19,233 bases of DNA, taken from Bacillota bacterium (GTDB lineage: Bacteria > Bacillota_E > Sulfobacillia > Sulfobacillales > Sulfobacillaceae). Shown here piece by piece: positions 7,050 to 14,588 of the stretch (its first letter is position 1; each line of letters starts with the position of its first letter). Location: the NCBI GenBank assembly GCA_021802375.1, contig JAKAAL010000007.1, forward strand, positions 1-19,233, given 5' to 3'. A program made the position numbers and the translations under genes. Under the pieces are notes generated by a model. The model searched no databases. It was not told the DNA's origin and saw nothing but the letters and a program-made list of their open reading frames with translations.

Positions 7050-7673
7050 GTGCCATCACGTTGGTTACGACCTCCAGGGCGCCCTCGGTCCGTGCCTACA
7101 GGTCAAACCGAAGCCGATATTCTTCTAATTGCTGCCCATCTCTTCATGACCCAAGGCTATGACGGGGTAACGATCGACGACGTGGCACACGCAGCACTCA
7201 TCACTAAAGCCGCAGTCTACTACTATTTCCCGACTAAGGCCGAGCTCTTTGTCGCTGCCGTCTCGAGCCTGCTACAAACCCTTAACCGTGAGACAGCTAA
7301 GGTGCTGGCCGAGCCTATACCTCTACGCCCACGACTGGTTAAGATGGCACAAATGCACATACAAGCGGCGGACCGCCGCCTGGACTTGAATCGACTGATT
7401 GACCAGGCCTCGCCGGCTCTTGACCACCACCAACGCCAGGTTCTTTATGACGATTGGGCCGACCTGATCGGCACCTTAAAGAGCACTTTAGAATCTTCCG
7501 CACGGATCCAAGCGCCACGGTCGTGGCGGGACCCGGAGTCTCTCTGCCATGCATATATGGCGTTGTTGCCGGTTGCCGATGCGCGCGACCGAAACGGAAA
7601 TAGGCTCTATACGGCAATGGCAGCCGCCAACCTGATTGTGGACTTTCTGTGGAACAGCATCGTGGGTGCCTAG
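7050..7673 (+). CDS. TetR-family transcriptional regulator
   Basis: A TetR/AcrR repressor of about 207 residues. The N-terminal DNA-binding domain includes GRPR, then ADILLIAAHLFMTQGYDGVT and the helix-turn-helix IDDVAHAALITKAAVYYYF (about residues 42-60), followed by TKAELF. The C-terminal ligand/dimer domain is not recognisable. The frame is open upstream to an ATG at 6951, but residues before the GRPR motif look non-coding. I favour the GTG at 7050, which has CGGGGTGA (7037-7044) five bases upstream; the GTG at 7041 is an alternative with no ribosome site. The gene is divergent from pepC. It is convergent with the ABC exporter operon with only five bases between stops, so it may regulate pepC, itself or the exporter. 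No operator was identified. Confidence 0.85.
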   Translation: MPSRWLRPPGRPRSVPTGQTEADILLIAAHLFMTQGYDGVTIDDVAHAALITKAAVYYYFPTKAELFVAAVSSLLQTLNRETAKVLAEPIPLRPRLVKMAQMHIQAADRRLDLNRLIDQASPALDHHQRQVLYDDWADLIGTLKSTLESSARIQAPRSWRDPESLCHAYMALLPVADARDRNGNRLYTAMAAANLIVDFLWNSIVGA

Positions 7674-7678
7674 CCTGA

Positions 7679-9574
7679 TCAGAAGGCCACCGTAGGCTCT
7701 TTTGCCTTTTCGAACTGACTCATATAAAGATCGTGGTAAAACCCGTGCTTGGCGAGCAGGCCTTGATGCGTGCCTTGTTCGATGACCCGGCCGTGATTCA
7801 TCACGAGAATCAGGTCGGCGTTACGGATTGTCGATAGCCGGTGCGCAATCACAAAGCTAGTGCGGCCTTGCATCAAATGGTGCATCGCATCCTGGATCAG
7901 CACTTCGGTCCGGGTGTCCACGCTACTGGTGGCCTCGTCGAGGATCATAATGGCGGGGTCGGCTAAGATCGCCCGCGCAATGGTGAGGAGTTGGCGCTGA
8001 CCTTGAGAAATATTCGAGGCTTCCTCATTAAGTACGGTATCGTAGCCATCGGGTAAGGTTCGAATAAAGTGGTCAGCTCGGGCGGCTTTAGCGGCAGCAA
8101 TAATCTGATCCTCGCTTACATCTTGTCCGCCGTACCCAATATTTTGACGAATCGTCCCATGAAACAACCACGTATCTTGCAGTACCATCCCGAAACTATG
8201 TCGTAGGCTACTTCTCGGCACCTGGCGGATATCTACTCCGTCCACCGTGATGGCCCCTCGGTCAACATCATAAAACCGCATTAATAAGTTCACTAAAGTG
8301 GTCTTGCCGGCACCCGTGGGTCCCACAATGGCCACCATATCGCCCGCCTTAACGGCAATGTTCATGCCGGTGATGAGAGGTTCTACGGCTTGATATTGAA
8401 AATCCACTCCGTCAAACCGGACGGCACCCGAGACCCGCCCAAGAGCGCTTAACTCGGCGTCCGTTGTCTCTTCGGGCTCATCCAAAATCTCAAACACCCG
8501 CTCGGCCGACGCCAGCGTCGACTGAATGACGTTAGAGATACTGGCCAGTTGCGTAATGGGCTGCGTAAACTGGCGGGCGTATTGTATAAACGCTTGAATG
8601 TCTCCGATGGGAAGGCTCCCGCGTATCACGAGGATGCCGCCAATAACACTGACGAGAACGTACCCAAGATTCCCAATCACGTTCATGAGCGGCATAATAA
8701 TTCCCGTCACGAATTGGGCCTTCCAGCTCGACTCATAAAGTAGTTCATTGATTGAATTGAATTCCTCCACTGATTGCTGTTCCCGACCAAAGGCCTTGAC
8801 AACGCTGTGCCCGGTATACATTTCCTCCACGTGGCCGTTGAGTTCCCCGAGTCTTTTTTGGCGTTGCCCAAAATAGGCCTGTGACCGCTTTGCGATGACC
8901 CGGGTTGCCACGAAACTAAGCGGCAGGGTAAGCGCAATGGCCAGCGTCATCAAGGGGCTTATCGTCAGCATCATGATAATGACGCCAACAAAGGTGATGA
9001 TGGCGGTAACGGCTTGGGTCAAACTTTGTTGCAGAGTCGAACTAATATTGTCGAAATCATTAACGAATCTGCTCAAAACGTCCCCGTGGGGGTGGGTGTC
9101 AAAGTACTTAATCGGCAACCGCCCTAGTTTGTCCATGACCTGACGCCTCAGCGCATAGATGGTGCGTTGTGCCACGCCGGCCATAATGTATTGTTGGATG
9201 TAACTAAAAATCGCGCTAAGCACGTAAAGAGCCGCCAAGTAAGCCAACGCATGTACGATCTGCGTGAAGTTAACTCCGCCGCCGGGCACCCCGCGGAGCC
9301 TCTCAATATAACCTTGAAAAATATCTGTCGTTATGTTGCCCAAGACCTTAGGGCTGATAATGCTGAAGATGGTACTCACAACCGCGGCGAAAGCGACCAC
9401 CGCAAGCCACAGAGCTTGAGGTCGAAAGTAGCCAAGCAAACGAAAAAGGGCTCCTTTAGCATTTTTGGCCTTTTCCACAGGCATGCCAAATCCTCCCGGC
9501 CCCCCGAATCCCCCAGGGCCACGCCATCCGGACGGCCCCGGCCGATTACCCCGATACCGCTCGTTCTGACTCAT
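7679..9574 (-). CDS. Heterodimeric ABC exporter half, catalytic-site subunit (TM288/BmrD/LmrD-like)
   Basis: A 631-residue half-transporter: six membrane helices (about 55-350) fused to a nucleotide-binding domain. Walker A is GPTGAGKT (418-425), Q-loop Q466, Walker B ILDEATSSVD with catalytic E547, and switch histidine H578 in VIAHRLST. The signature is non-canonical, ISQGQ (522-526) instead of LSGGQ. In heterodimeric exporters this pairs with the partner's defective Walker B site. The N-terminal 40 residues are a Gly/Pro/Arg-rich extension before the first helix. The ATG at 9574 overlaps the upstream gene's stop by four bases and has AGGAGG just upstream, so the two genes are translationally coupled. 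Likely an export pump for drugs, lipids or peptides; the substrate is unknown. Confidence 0.93.
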   Translation of the reverse strand: MSQNERYRGNRPGPSGWRGPGGFGGPGGFGMPVEKAKNAKGALFRLLGYFRPQALWLAVVAFAAVVSTIFSIISPKVLGNITTDIFQGYIERLRGVPGGGVNFTQIVHALAYLAALYVLSAIFSYIQQYIMAGVAQRTIYALRRQVMDKLGRLPIKYFDTHPHGDVLSRFVNDFDNISSTLQQSLTQAVTAIITFVGVIIMMLTISPLMTLAIALTLPLSFVATRVIAKRSQAYFGQRQKRLGELNGHVEEMYTGHSVVKAFGREQQSVEEFNSINELLYESSWKAQFVTGIIMPLMNVIGNLGYVLVSVIGGILVIRGSLPIGDIQAFIQYARQFTQPITQLASISNVIQSTLASAERVFEILDEPEETTDAELSALGRVSGAVRFDGVDFQYQAVEPLITGMNIAVKAGDMVAIVGPTGAGKTTLVNLLMRFYDVDRGAITVDGVDIRQVPRSSLRHSFGMVLQDTWLFHGTIRQNIGYGGQDVSEDQIIAAAKAARADHFIRTLPDGYDTVLNEEASNISQGQRQLLTIARAILADPAIMILDEATSSVDTRTEVLIQDAMHHLMQGRTSFVIAHRLSTIRNADLILVMNHGRVIEQGTHQGLLAKHGFYHDLYMSQFEKAKEPTVAF

Positions 9575-11301
9575 GCGATTTCCTCCTGGGACAGTTGCGA
9601 TGCCACAATTTCTTTATAAACTGGCGACGATTGGAGGAGTTCCGAGTGCGTCCCCATTCCGACCACGCGGCCTTCCTCCAGGACAATGATCTGGTCGGCA
9701 TCCTTCACCGTGCTGACCCGCTGCGCCACGATCAGAAGGGTGGCGTCATTTAACTCTTCTTTCAACGCCGAGCGTAAGTCGCTATCAGTGCGATAATCTA
9801 GCGCGGAAAAGCTATCATCAAAAATGTAAATTTCGGGATGCCGCACAATGGCTCGGGCAATGCAGAGGCGTTGCTTTTGACCCCCCGAGAGATTATTGCC
9901 GCCTTGCGAAATGATGGCATCAAACTGGTCAGGAAACTCTACGACAAAATTGGTGGCCTGCGCCACGTCAGCCGCATGTCGTACCATGGCGTCCGAGGCC
10001 TCTAGATTTCCATAGCGGATGTTGTCGGCAACGCTTCCGGTGAAGAGCGTGGCACGCTGTGGGACGTAGCCAATCTTGTTCCGCAAGGTCGCCTGGGTCA
10101 TGTCTCGCACGTCCACCCCATCGACCCGGATTATGCCGCTGTCGACATCGTAAAACCGTGGGATAAGACTAACTAATGCGGTCTTGCCCGATCCGGTTCC
10201 CCCGATAATGGCGGTGGTCTCACCGGGACGCATCGTAAATGAAACATCAGCAATGGCCGGTTCCTCGGCCCCGGGATAGCTAAACGTCACATGAGAAAAC
10301 TCCACCAGGCCGGGTCCCGGTTCGAGCAGCTTAGGGTTAAGGGGATCCGTTACCTCCGGGTTGATCGCCAAGACTTCGTTGATGCGGGCGGCTGATGCCT
10401 GTCCGCGGGGAATCATGAAGGCCATCATGGAGACCATCATCACGGCAAACATGATTTGCATCACATATTGGATAAAAGCCATCAGGCTTCCAATTTGCAG
10501 TTGTCCGGTATTGACTCGAAGGCTGCCAAACCATACGATGGCGATGGTCGAGAGGTTAATAATCACGATCATTAGGGGCATTAACGCGGCCATTATCTTG
10601 TAGACGCGTACTGAAACGTCGGTCAAATCTTGGTTGGCTCCATCGAAGCGCTGTATTTCGTAGTCCATACGGTTAAAAGAACGAATCACGCGGACCCCAG
10701 TGAGATTTTCTCGGACCACCCGATTGAGATTATCGACTTTGGTTTGCATCGCCCGAAACAAGGCAATCCCCTTACCGAGGACCAAATAAATAGCCAGGCC
10801 CAAAATGGGCATGACCACTACAATGATCCAGGAGAGACGGGCATCGGTGTACACCGCCATGATAATGCCTCCCATGGCCGTCAAAGGCGCCATCACCATC
10901 ATACGGAGCATCATATTGACCAATTGCTGTACCTGCATAATGTCGTTATTGGTTCGTACGATAAGGGAGGAAGTGCCTATCTGGTCAAATTCTTGTAACG
11001 TAAACTGAGTCACGTGAGAGAACACTCGAGTTCTTAAGATTTGACCAAAACCGGCCGAAGACTTGGCTGCATAGAGGCTCGCAAATATGGAGGCAAATCC
11101 CCCGAGCACGGTCACGGCCAGCATAAACCCACCAATCGCCACGATGTATCCGATATTGCCCTTGATAATGCCAGTATCGACGATATGTGACATTAAGTTC
11201 GGTAGGTATAGACTGGATAGCGTCTGCAAGAACGTCAACAGCAACACCCACCACACAAGTCTTCGGTAGGGTCGCAGGTACCTCGTCATTAGCGTTATCA
11301 C
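9571..11301 (-). CDS. Heterodimeric ABC exporter half, degenerate-site subunit (TM287/BmrC/LmrC-like)
   Basis: A 576-residue half-transporter with six membrane helices (about 15-300) and a nucleotide-binding domain. Walker A is GGTGSGKT (367-374), Q-loop Q415, and the signature a canonical LSGGQ (471-475). The catalytic glutamate after Walker B is replaced by aspartate (IYIFDDSFSALD, D496), and the switch histidine by glutamine (VAQRVST, Q527). This is exactly the asymmetric pattern known in TM287/288, BmrCD and LmrCD. There one ATP site, made by this subunit's Walker motifs and the partner's altered signature, binds ATP but hydrolyses poorly. The GTG at 11301 has CTCCTTT (i.e. AAAGGAG) at 11310-11316. 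It is first of a two-gene operon with a four-base overlap. Confidence 0.93.
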   Translation of the reverse strand: MITLMTRYLRPYRRLVWWVLLLTFLQTLSSLYLPNLMSHIVDTGIIKGNIGYIVAIGGFMLAVTVLGGFASIFASLYAAKSSAGFGQILRTRVFSHVTQFTLQEFDQIGTSSLIVRTNNDIMQVQQLVNMMLRMMVMAPLTAMGGIIMAVYTDARLSWIIVVVMPILGLAIYLVLGKGIALFRAMQTKVDNLNRVVRENLTGVRVIRSFNRMDYEIQRFDGANQDLTDVSVRVYKIMAALMPLMIVIINLSTIAIVWFGSLRVNTGQLQIGSLMAFIQYVMQIMFAVMMVSMMAFMIPRGQASAARINEVLAINPEVTDPLNPKLLEPGPGLVEFSHVTFSYPGAEEPAIADVSFTMRPGETTAIIGGTGSGKTALVSLIPRFYDVDSGIIRVDGVDVRDMTQATLRNKIGYVPQRATLFTGSVADNIRYGNLEASDAMVRHAADVAQATNFVVEFPDQFDAIISQGGNNLSGGQKQRLCIARAIVRHPEIYIFDDSFSALDYRTDSDLRSALKEELNDATLLIVAQRVSTVKDADQIIVLEEGRVVGMGTHSELLQSSPVYKEIVASQLSQEEIA

Positions 11302-11382
11302 GCTCTAAGCTCCTTTGCTAGGGACCCTGACACGAACCGTTCTAATGCCCCCGCCGCTTGTCTTGGGCCATATCCAGGGATG

Positions 11383-11395
11383 CCACCCAGGGTGG
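11383..11395. promoter_or_regulatory. Short palindrome upstream of the ABC exporter operon
   Basis: CCACCC-A-GGGTGG is a perfect 6-bp-arm palindrome lying in the 112-base gap between the small membrane protein and the exporter operon. The one-base centre makes a hairpin impossible as such, so a protein-binding site is the only functional reading. It could also be chance. Confidence 0.22.
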
Positions 11396-11413
11396 TGGAG
11401 GATACCCCCAGCG

Positions 11414-11881
11414 TCAGGTCTGGCCCATGCCTCCAGTGTCGTCCCTTTTGACCAATAGTGATCCAATCCAAGCGAACAAGAGGCCTAACAATGCCCAAAT
11501 CACCACGGTCGTAATAAAGGACCCAAATCGGGCACTTGCGGTGCGGAGTAGTGCCAACTGTGCCATGATTTGGGCATGGCTGGCGCTCGGATACGCCCGC
11601 TGCATGAGCCTCACCGCAGCGGACCCTTGAGGTGCATACACGACATCGCCGATGCCCAAAAGTCCTCCATAGATTAGGCCCAACAAGACCCCTTGTCGAG
11701 GGGCTTTTTGGCCACGGCGCTTAGCGTTCATTCCCGCGACGATGATCAGCACCACCATTGCCAAAAACACAACATCAGCCAGTAGCGTGCCGATTGCGGC
11801 TGTCGCCAGGGCGAAATGAATGAAGATGCCCATGGCCCCTAATAACGCTGCTAAAATGTACCATCGATTTCCGTCCGTCAT
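11414..11881 (-). CDS. Small four-helix membrane protein of unknown function
   Basis: A 155-residue hydrophobic protein I do not recognise. Helices are predicted at about 7-28, 31-51, 64-82 and 120-144, with a basic loop MNAKRRGQKAPR (51-62) and a central non-membrane stretch containing YAPQGSAAVRLMQRAYPS. The ATG at 11881 is chosen because AGGAG lies nine bases upstream; the frame extends to a TTG at 11905 through the ribosome site, so that start is rejected. A candidate extended -10 promoter lies 77 bases upstream. It is on the same strand as the ABC exporter, 112 bases before it, so it may be cotranscribed and could be an accessory to the pump, but nothing in the protein shows this. Confidence 0.72.
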   Translation of the reverse strand: MTDGNRWYILAALLGAMGIFIHFALATAAIGTLLADVVFLAMVVLIIVAGMNAKRRGQKAPRQGVLLGLIYGGLLGIGDVVYAPQGSAAVRLMQRAYPSASHAQIMAQLALLRTASARFGSFITTVVIWALLGLLFAWIGSLLVKRDDTGGMGQT

Positions 11882-11957
11882 CGATTGCTTCTCCTCGGTT
11901 GTCAAGCGTCTGGTACCGTCCCCGTCCTATTTAGCCCAGCGCCATCCCATAGCCCCT

Positions 11958-11966
11958 ATCATAGCA
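11958..11966 (-). promoter_or_regulatory. Candidate extended -10 promoter for the small membrane protein
   Basis: On the minus strand TGCTATGAT (11958-11966) matches the extended -10 pattern TGnTATAAT, with TATGAT matching five of six bases. No convincing -35 is seen, which is tolerable for extended -10 promoters. It sits between the GNAT gene's stop (11977) and the membrane-protein ATG (11881), giving a leader of about 70 bases. Confidence 0.38.
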
Positions 11967-11976
11967 AACCTGGACG

Positions 11977-12918
11977 CTACCGGGTTAAAGTTGGCGCCTC
12001 GGGGCGGTTGGATTTCTGGACCGCCTCCTTCTCCCGTGAGGTCCCCACAAACCCATAACTATCCACGTCGGCAATGGGCTGGTACCCGATCCGTCGATAG
12101 ATGCGGTTTGAGGTGAGGTTGGATAGGTCGGTAAAGAGATAAACCTTTCGATAACCCCAATCTAATAAATTTTGGGTCACCTGCCGAACGAGTGCAGTGG
12201 CATATCCGTGGCCTCGTAACGCTGGCGGCGTATAGACCGGTCCAACCCGGATCCCTGTTATGGTGGGATTGCCATAGCCGACTATACACACGGGTTTGCC
12301 GTTAACTTCCGACACGGCAAATCCGGCTTGGCGGCGAGCTTGGTACAATCGCCTGACACTCCTAGCCGTGATCGCCACCACATCGGACACCTGGTGTGGC
12401 ATCGCTTCACGCACAAATGCGTCCAGCCAATCTAAAATCCAGTCCTCATCACGAGTTTCGGCCTGACGCATGTTTCCTGGCGTGGTCGTCGGGGGTATGG
12501 CGATTGCAGTGAGTTCATGGATCCTTTCATGAGCTTCTAAAACCAGTCCAGATCGAGTCTTTTTTTGCCACAATCGAGCAAATTGTTGGCTTAAGGCTTG
12601 AGGACCGATGACCCCCGGAAGGGCCATGCCAAGACTGTAGAGGTCATCGACCAGGAGCTCCAACACGGCGGGTTTGCTGGACTCTGATAAAATCAGGTTG
12701 TGTCCTTTGGTTTGCAACGCGGTCAGGACCAAGTTTTGGTTCGAGTCACGGATAACCCCCGCGTATGCCATGTCGTCGCGATCTTCTGGGTGCTCCACAA
12801 AGTGCCTCAACAGTCCCAACAATAGGTTATGCACCGCCTCGTTTGCTACCAGAAAAGACCGCATCTGCGGCCACATGTCCGGCAATTGGTTTACTCGACT
12901 TAGGTAGTCAGTACGCAA
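11977..12918 (-). CDS. GNAT-family N-acetyltransferase, two-domain type
   Basis: A 313-residue protein with a C-terminal acetyl-CoA-binding GNAT domain and an N-terminal half that looks like a second, degenerate GNAT-like module (PGVIGPQALSQQFARLW region). Motif A reads VYTPPALRGHGYATALVRQV (about 228-247), with the RGHGYA pyrophosphate loop at 235-240. Motif B is SNRIYRRIGYQPIADV. The acceptor substrate is unknown. The start is a TTG at 12918 with AAGGGGG (complement at 12926-12932) seven bases upstream. The frame is open to 13077, but the extra 53 residues are basic, unlike the family, and skip the ribosome site. Divergent from the first histidine-kinase paralogue. Nothing in it links it to the genes downstream. 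Confidence 0.83.
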   Translation of the reverse strand: MRTDYLSRVNQLPDMWPQMRSFLVANEAVHNLLLGLLRHFVEHPEDRDDMAYAGVIRDSNQNLVLTALQTKGHNLILSESSKPAVLELLVDDLYSLGMALPGVIGPQALSQQFARLWQKKTRSGLVLEAHERIHELTAIAIPPTTTPGNMRQAETRDEDWILDWLDAFVREAMPHQVSDVVAITARSVRRLYQARRQAGFAVSEVNGKPVCIVGYGNPTITGIRVGPVYTPPALRGHGYATALVRQVTQNLLDWGYRKVYLFTDLSNLTSNRIYRRIGYQPIADVDSYGFVGTSREKEAVQKSNRPEAPTLTR

Positions 12919-13057
12919 ATTTTGTCCCCCTTGCTCTTTGTTAGGCCTGGTACGGACCCTGACTCTTGCTCCATATGAGCTATGGGTGATTCCTCTACTC
13001 ACCCCACCCGAGCGATTGGCGAATCGCGGGTAGAGTTCTACCGTAGGGATCACCGAG

Positions 13058-13086
13058 GGTGAACTTCGTGTAAGCAATCGTTCACC
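13058..13086. promoter_or_regulatory. Spaced inverted repeat GGTGAAC-N15-GTTCACC
   Basis: GGTGAAC (13058-13064) and its exact complement GTTCACC (13080-13086) are separated by 15 bases, putting the half-site centres 22 bases (about two helical turns) apart. It lies in the 185-base gap between the divergent GNAT and pseudokinase genes, ending 17 bases before the pseudokinase ATG. That geometry suits a dimeric regulator acting on the kinase genes. No clear -35/-10 pair was found for either direction. Confidence 0.35.
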
Positions 13087-13103
13087 GGTAAGGACTTTAG
13101 GGA

Positions 13104-14294
13104 ATGTATGCCAAAACGGTTTGGGATCGAGCGGCCACGATAATTCAAGAAATCCTTGGCGCTGGATGGGTCCAGATTACGCGCTACGACGGGGCTCGCG
13201 GCGAAGTCTTTATCATGGGCATCTCGCCATTTCAAATTCCCAATTTGAATCGCCTCCAAATAATCACCGACGCCTTAAAATCTCCACTAAACCCATTCTA
13301 TCGCAGTCATTCGGGGTCAACCAATTTTTTGACCCGTGAGGTATATCTTGAGGGTCGCCCAATCCAGACGACCATCGACTCTTTCCTGCAAGGAATTTTA
13401 GCCCCGGAGTTATTAGCCGTCCTAACTAAGCATCAAAGCTTACATCAGGTACAAGTCAACCCGATCCAAGGTCCTCACGGCGACATCTGGGGTGCCATCC
13501 TGGCATATGGTGGTCTGAAGAGGGCGTTTGACCAGGTATACCCATGGGAAAAATTTGTGCAACTCTGTGATGAATTACTGGGCCCGCAGAGTGACGCCCC
13601 CTCGCGAGAGTCCATTCAAGAAGCCGCATGGAACTGGAACGCCCGGGCCGCCGAGCGCCGCACCCAGCACGCGGAGGTACTCAACACCGTGGTTCAGGGC
13701 CGCCTTTCGGCAGTCAACTGGCGGCTTACACAGATCCTTAACGACAATGACGACCTACCGGAAGCTATACGTGGGCCCCTGACGACAGCCCGAGAAATTG
13801 TCACCAACCTAGCCACTAACCAAGTGTATGAATTAGGCCAGGAACTCTATCCATCTCTGTTGAGAATTGGCCTACTTCCCGGGCTCAGCGCTCTCATCAA
13901 TCAGAACGAGAGGGCCGAGCGGATTCTCTTATCGGCGGACGAAGAGATGCGGGTGTGGGACCATCCCTTAGACAACCGCATTGCATGGCACATTCGATTA
14001 GCTAGCTGGACCATCGCCAAGCTCCAGCTAAGGACTCTGACCGAATCTGATGCATCAGACAGTATTCGGGTCCATGCGGCCGTGAGTCAAGAATGCCTGT
14101 GGCTTCAAATCCAAGAGGATTCCCCCTCTCCTCTGAACCGGAACCCCCATCGTGCGGAGATCGATCAATGCGCTCTGTTGTGCGGTGGCACCACTTATTG
14201 GTCTGACCATGAAACCTCCTTGATGCTGATTTTACCTCTCACTTACCATGTCCTGGGTCGTTCCAAGGAGCCGATACCGGCTTCCTCAGAATAA
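13104..14294 (+). CDS. GAF-domain histidine-kinase paralogue lacking catalytic residues (pseudokinase)
   Basis: A 396-residue soluble protein collinear with the next gene. Residues 1-155 look like a GAF sensor domain, ending in IWGAILAYGGLKRAFDQVYPWEKF. A helical dimerisation region follows (about 185-260). Where the paralogue has its phosphoacceptor HLHGKVQ, this protein has VVQGRLS, with Q198 at the histidine position. The ATPase part is also eroded: the N-box is replaced by a segment reading LASWTIAKL, the DxG box by IQEDSPSP, and no G2 glycines are visible. It probably cannot bind ATP or transfer phosphate, but the frame is intact. The helix preceding the ATPase domain is conserved between the two (ELGQELYPSLLRIGLLPGLSAL here). 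A regulatory partner that heterodimerises with the active kinase is likely. The ATG at 13104 has AAGGA at 13090-13094. Confidence 0.8.
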   Translation: MYAKTVWDRAATIIQEILGAGWVQITRYDGARGEVFIMGISPFQIPNLNRLQIITDALKSPLNPFYRSHSGSTNFLTREVYLEGRPIQTTIDSFLQGILAPELLAVLTKHQSLHQVQVNPIQGPHGDIWGAILAYGGLKRAFDQVYPWEKFVQLCDELLGPQSDAPSRESIQEAAWNWNARAAERRTQHAEVLNTVVQGRLSAVNWRLTQILNDNDDLPEAIRGPLTTAREIVTNLATNQVYELGQELYPSLLRIGLLPGLSALINQNERAERILLSADEEMRVWDHPLDNRIAWHIRLASWTIAKLQLRTLTESDASDSIRVHAAVSQECLWLQIQEDSPSPLNRNPHRAEIDQCALLCGGTTYWSDHETSLMLILPLTYHVLGRSKEPIPASSE

Positions 14295-14588
14295 CCAAGC
14301 CGACGGTCCGCCCATTCGAAAATTTGTTCGGCCTCGATAAAACGCAAGGCCGCTTCACAGATATCGGGCCGAGATCTACTCATTCTTGCCGATTCGACAG
14401 CTCATTGGTCGACTGGAGGTTTAATATATCGAGACTTGACGAACGATTCCTGGTCCTCAAGCCAAAATATGGAAGGACTTTTTGTGGACATTGGCGAACG
14501 TTGGGAAGACGACCTTCCCTTCCAGCATTCACAGGCATTCGACGACAGAGCCTCGGAGAGGAGGCCAAACAAGAAGAAGGTATCCTAC
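14295..14588. other. 294-base gap between the two kinase paralogues
   Basis: No independent gene, terminator hairpin or convincing promoter was found here. The frame of the second kinase is open back to an ATG at 14436, so 51 extra residues could be coding, but they are hydrophilic and have no counterpart in the paralogue. An AT-rich patch TTTAATATATC (14421-14431) and a TTGACG (14437-14442) hint at a promoter but do not form a pair with correct spacing. Confidence 0.5.

Noticed and set aside
10361..11008. Plus-strand ORFs (10361-10603, 10630-10998, 10805-11008) inside the ABC exporter gene
   Set aside because: They are antisense shadows of a well-defined exporter membrane domain, rich in Met/Ile/Thr as expected from reversed membrane helices.
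11900..11905. Exact TTGACA on the minus strand as a -35 box
   Set aside because: No -10 element lies at the right distance downstream, and it falls just before the ribosome site of the membrane-protein gene.
13104..14294. The pseudokinase as a broken pseudogene or sequencing error
   Set aside because: The frame is intact for its full length, matches the paralogue's length, and the catalytic losses are substitutions rather than a frameshift.
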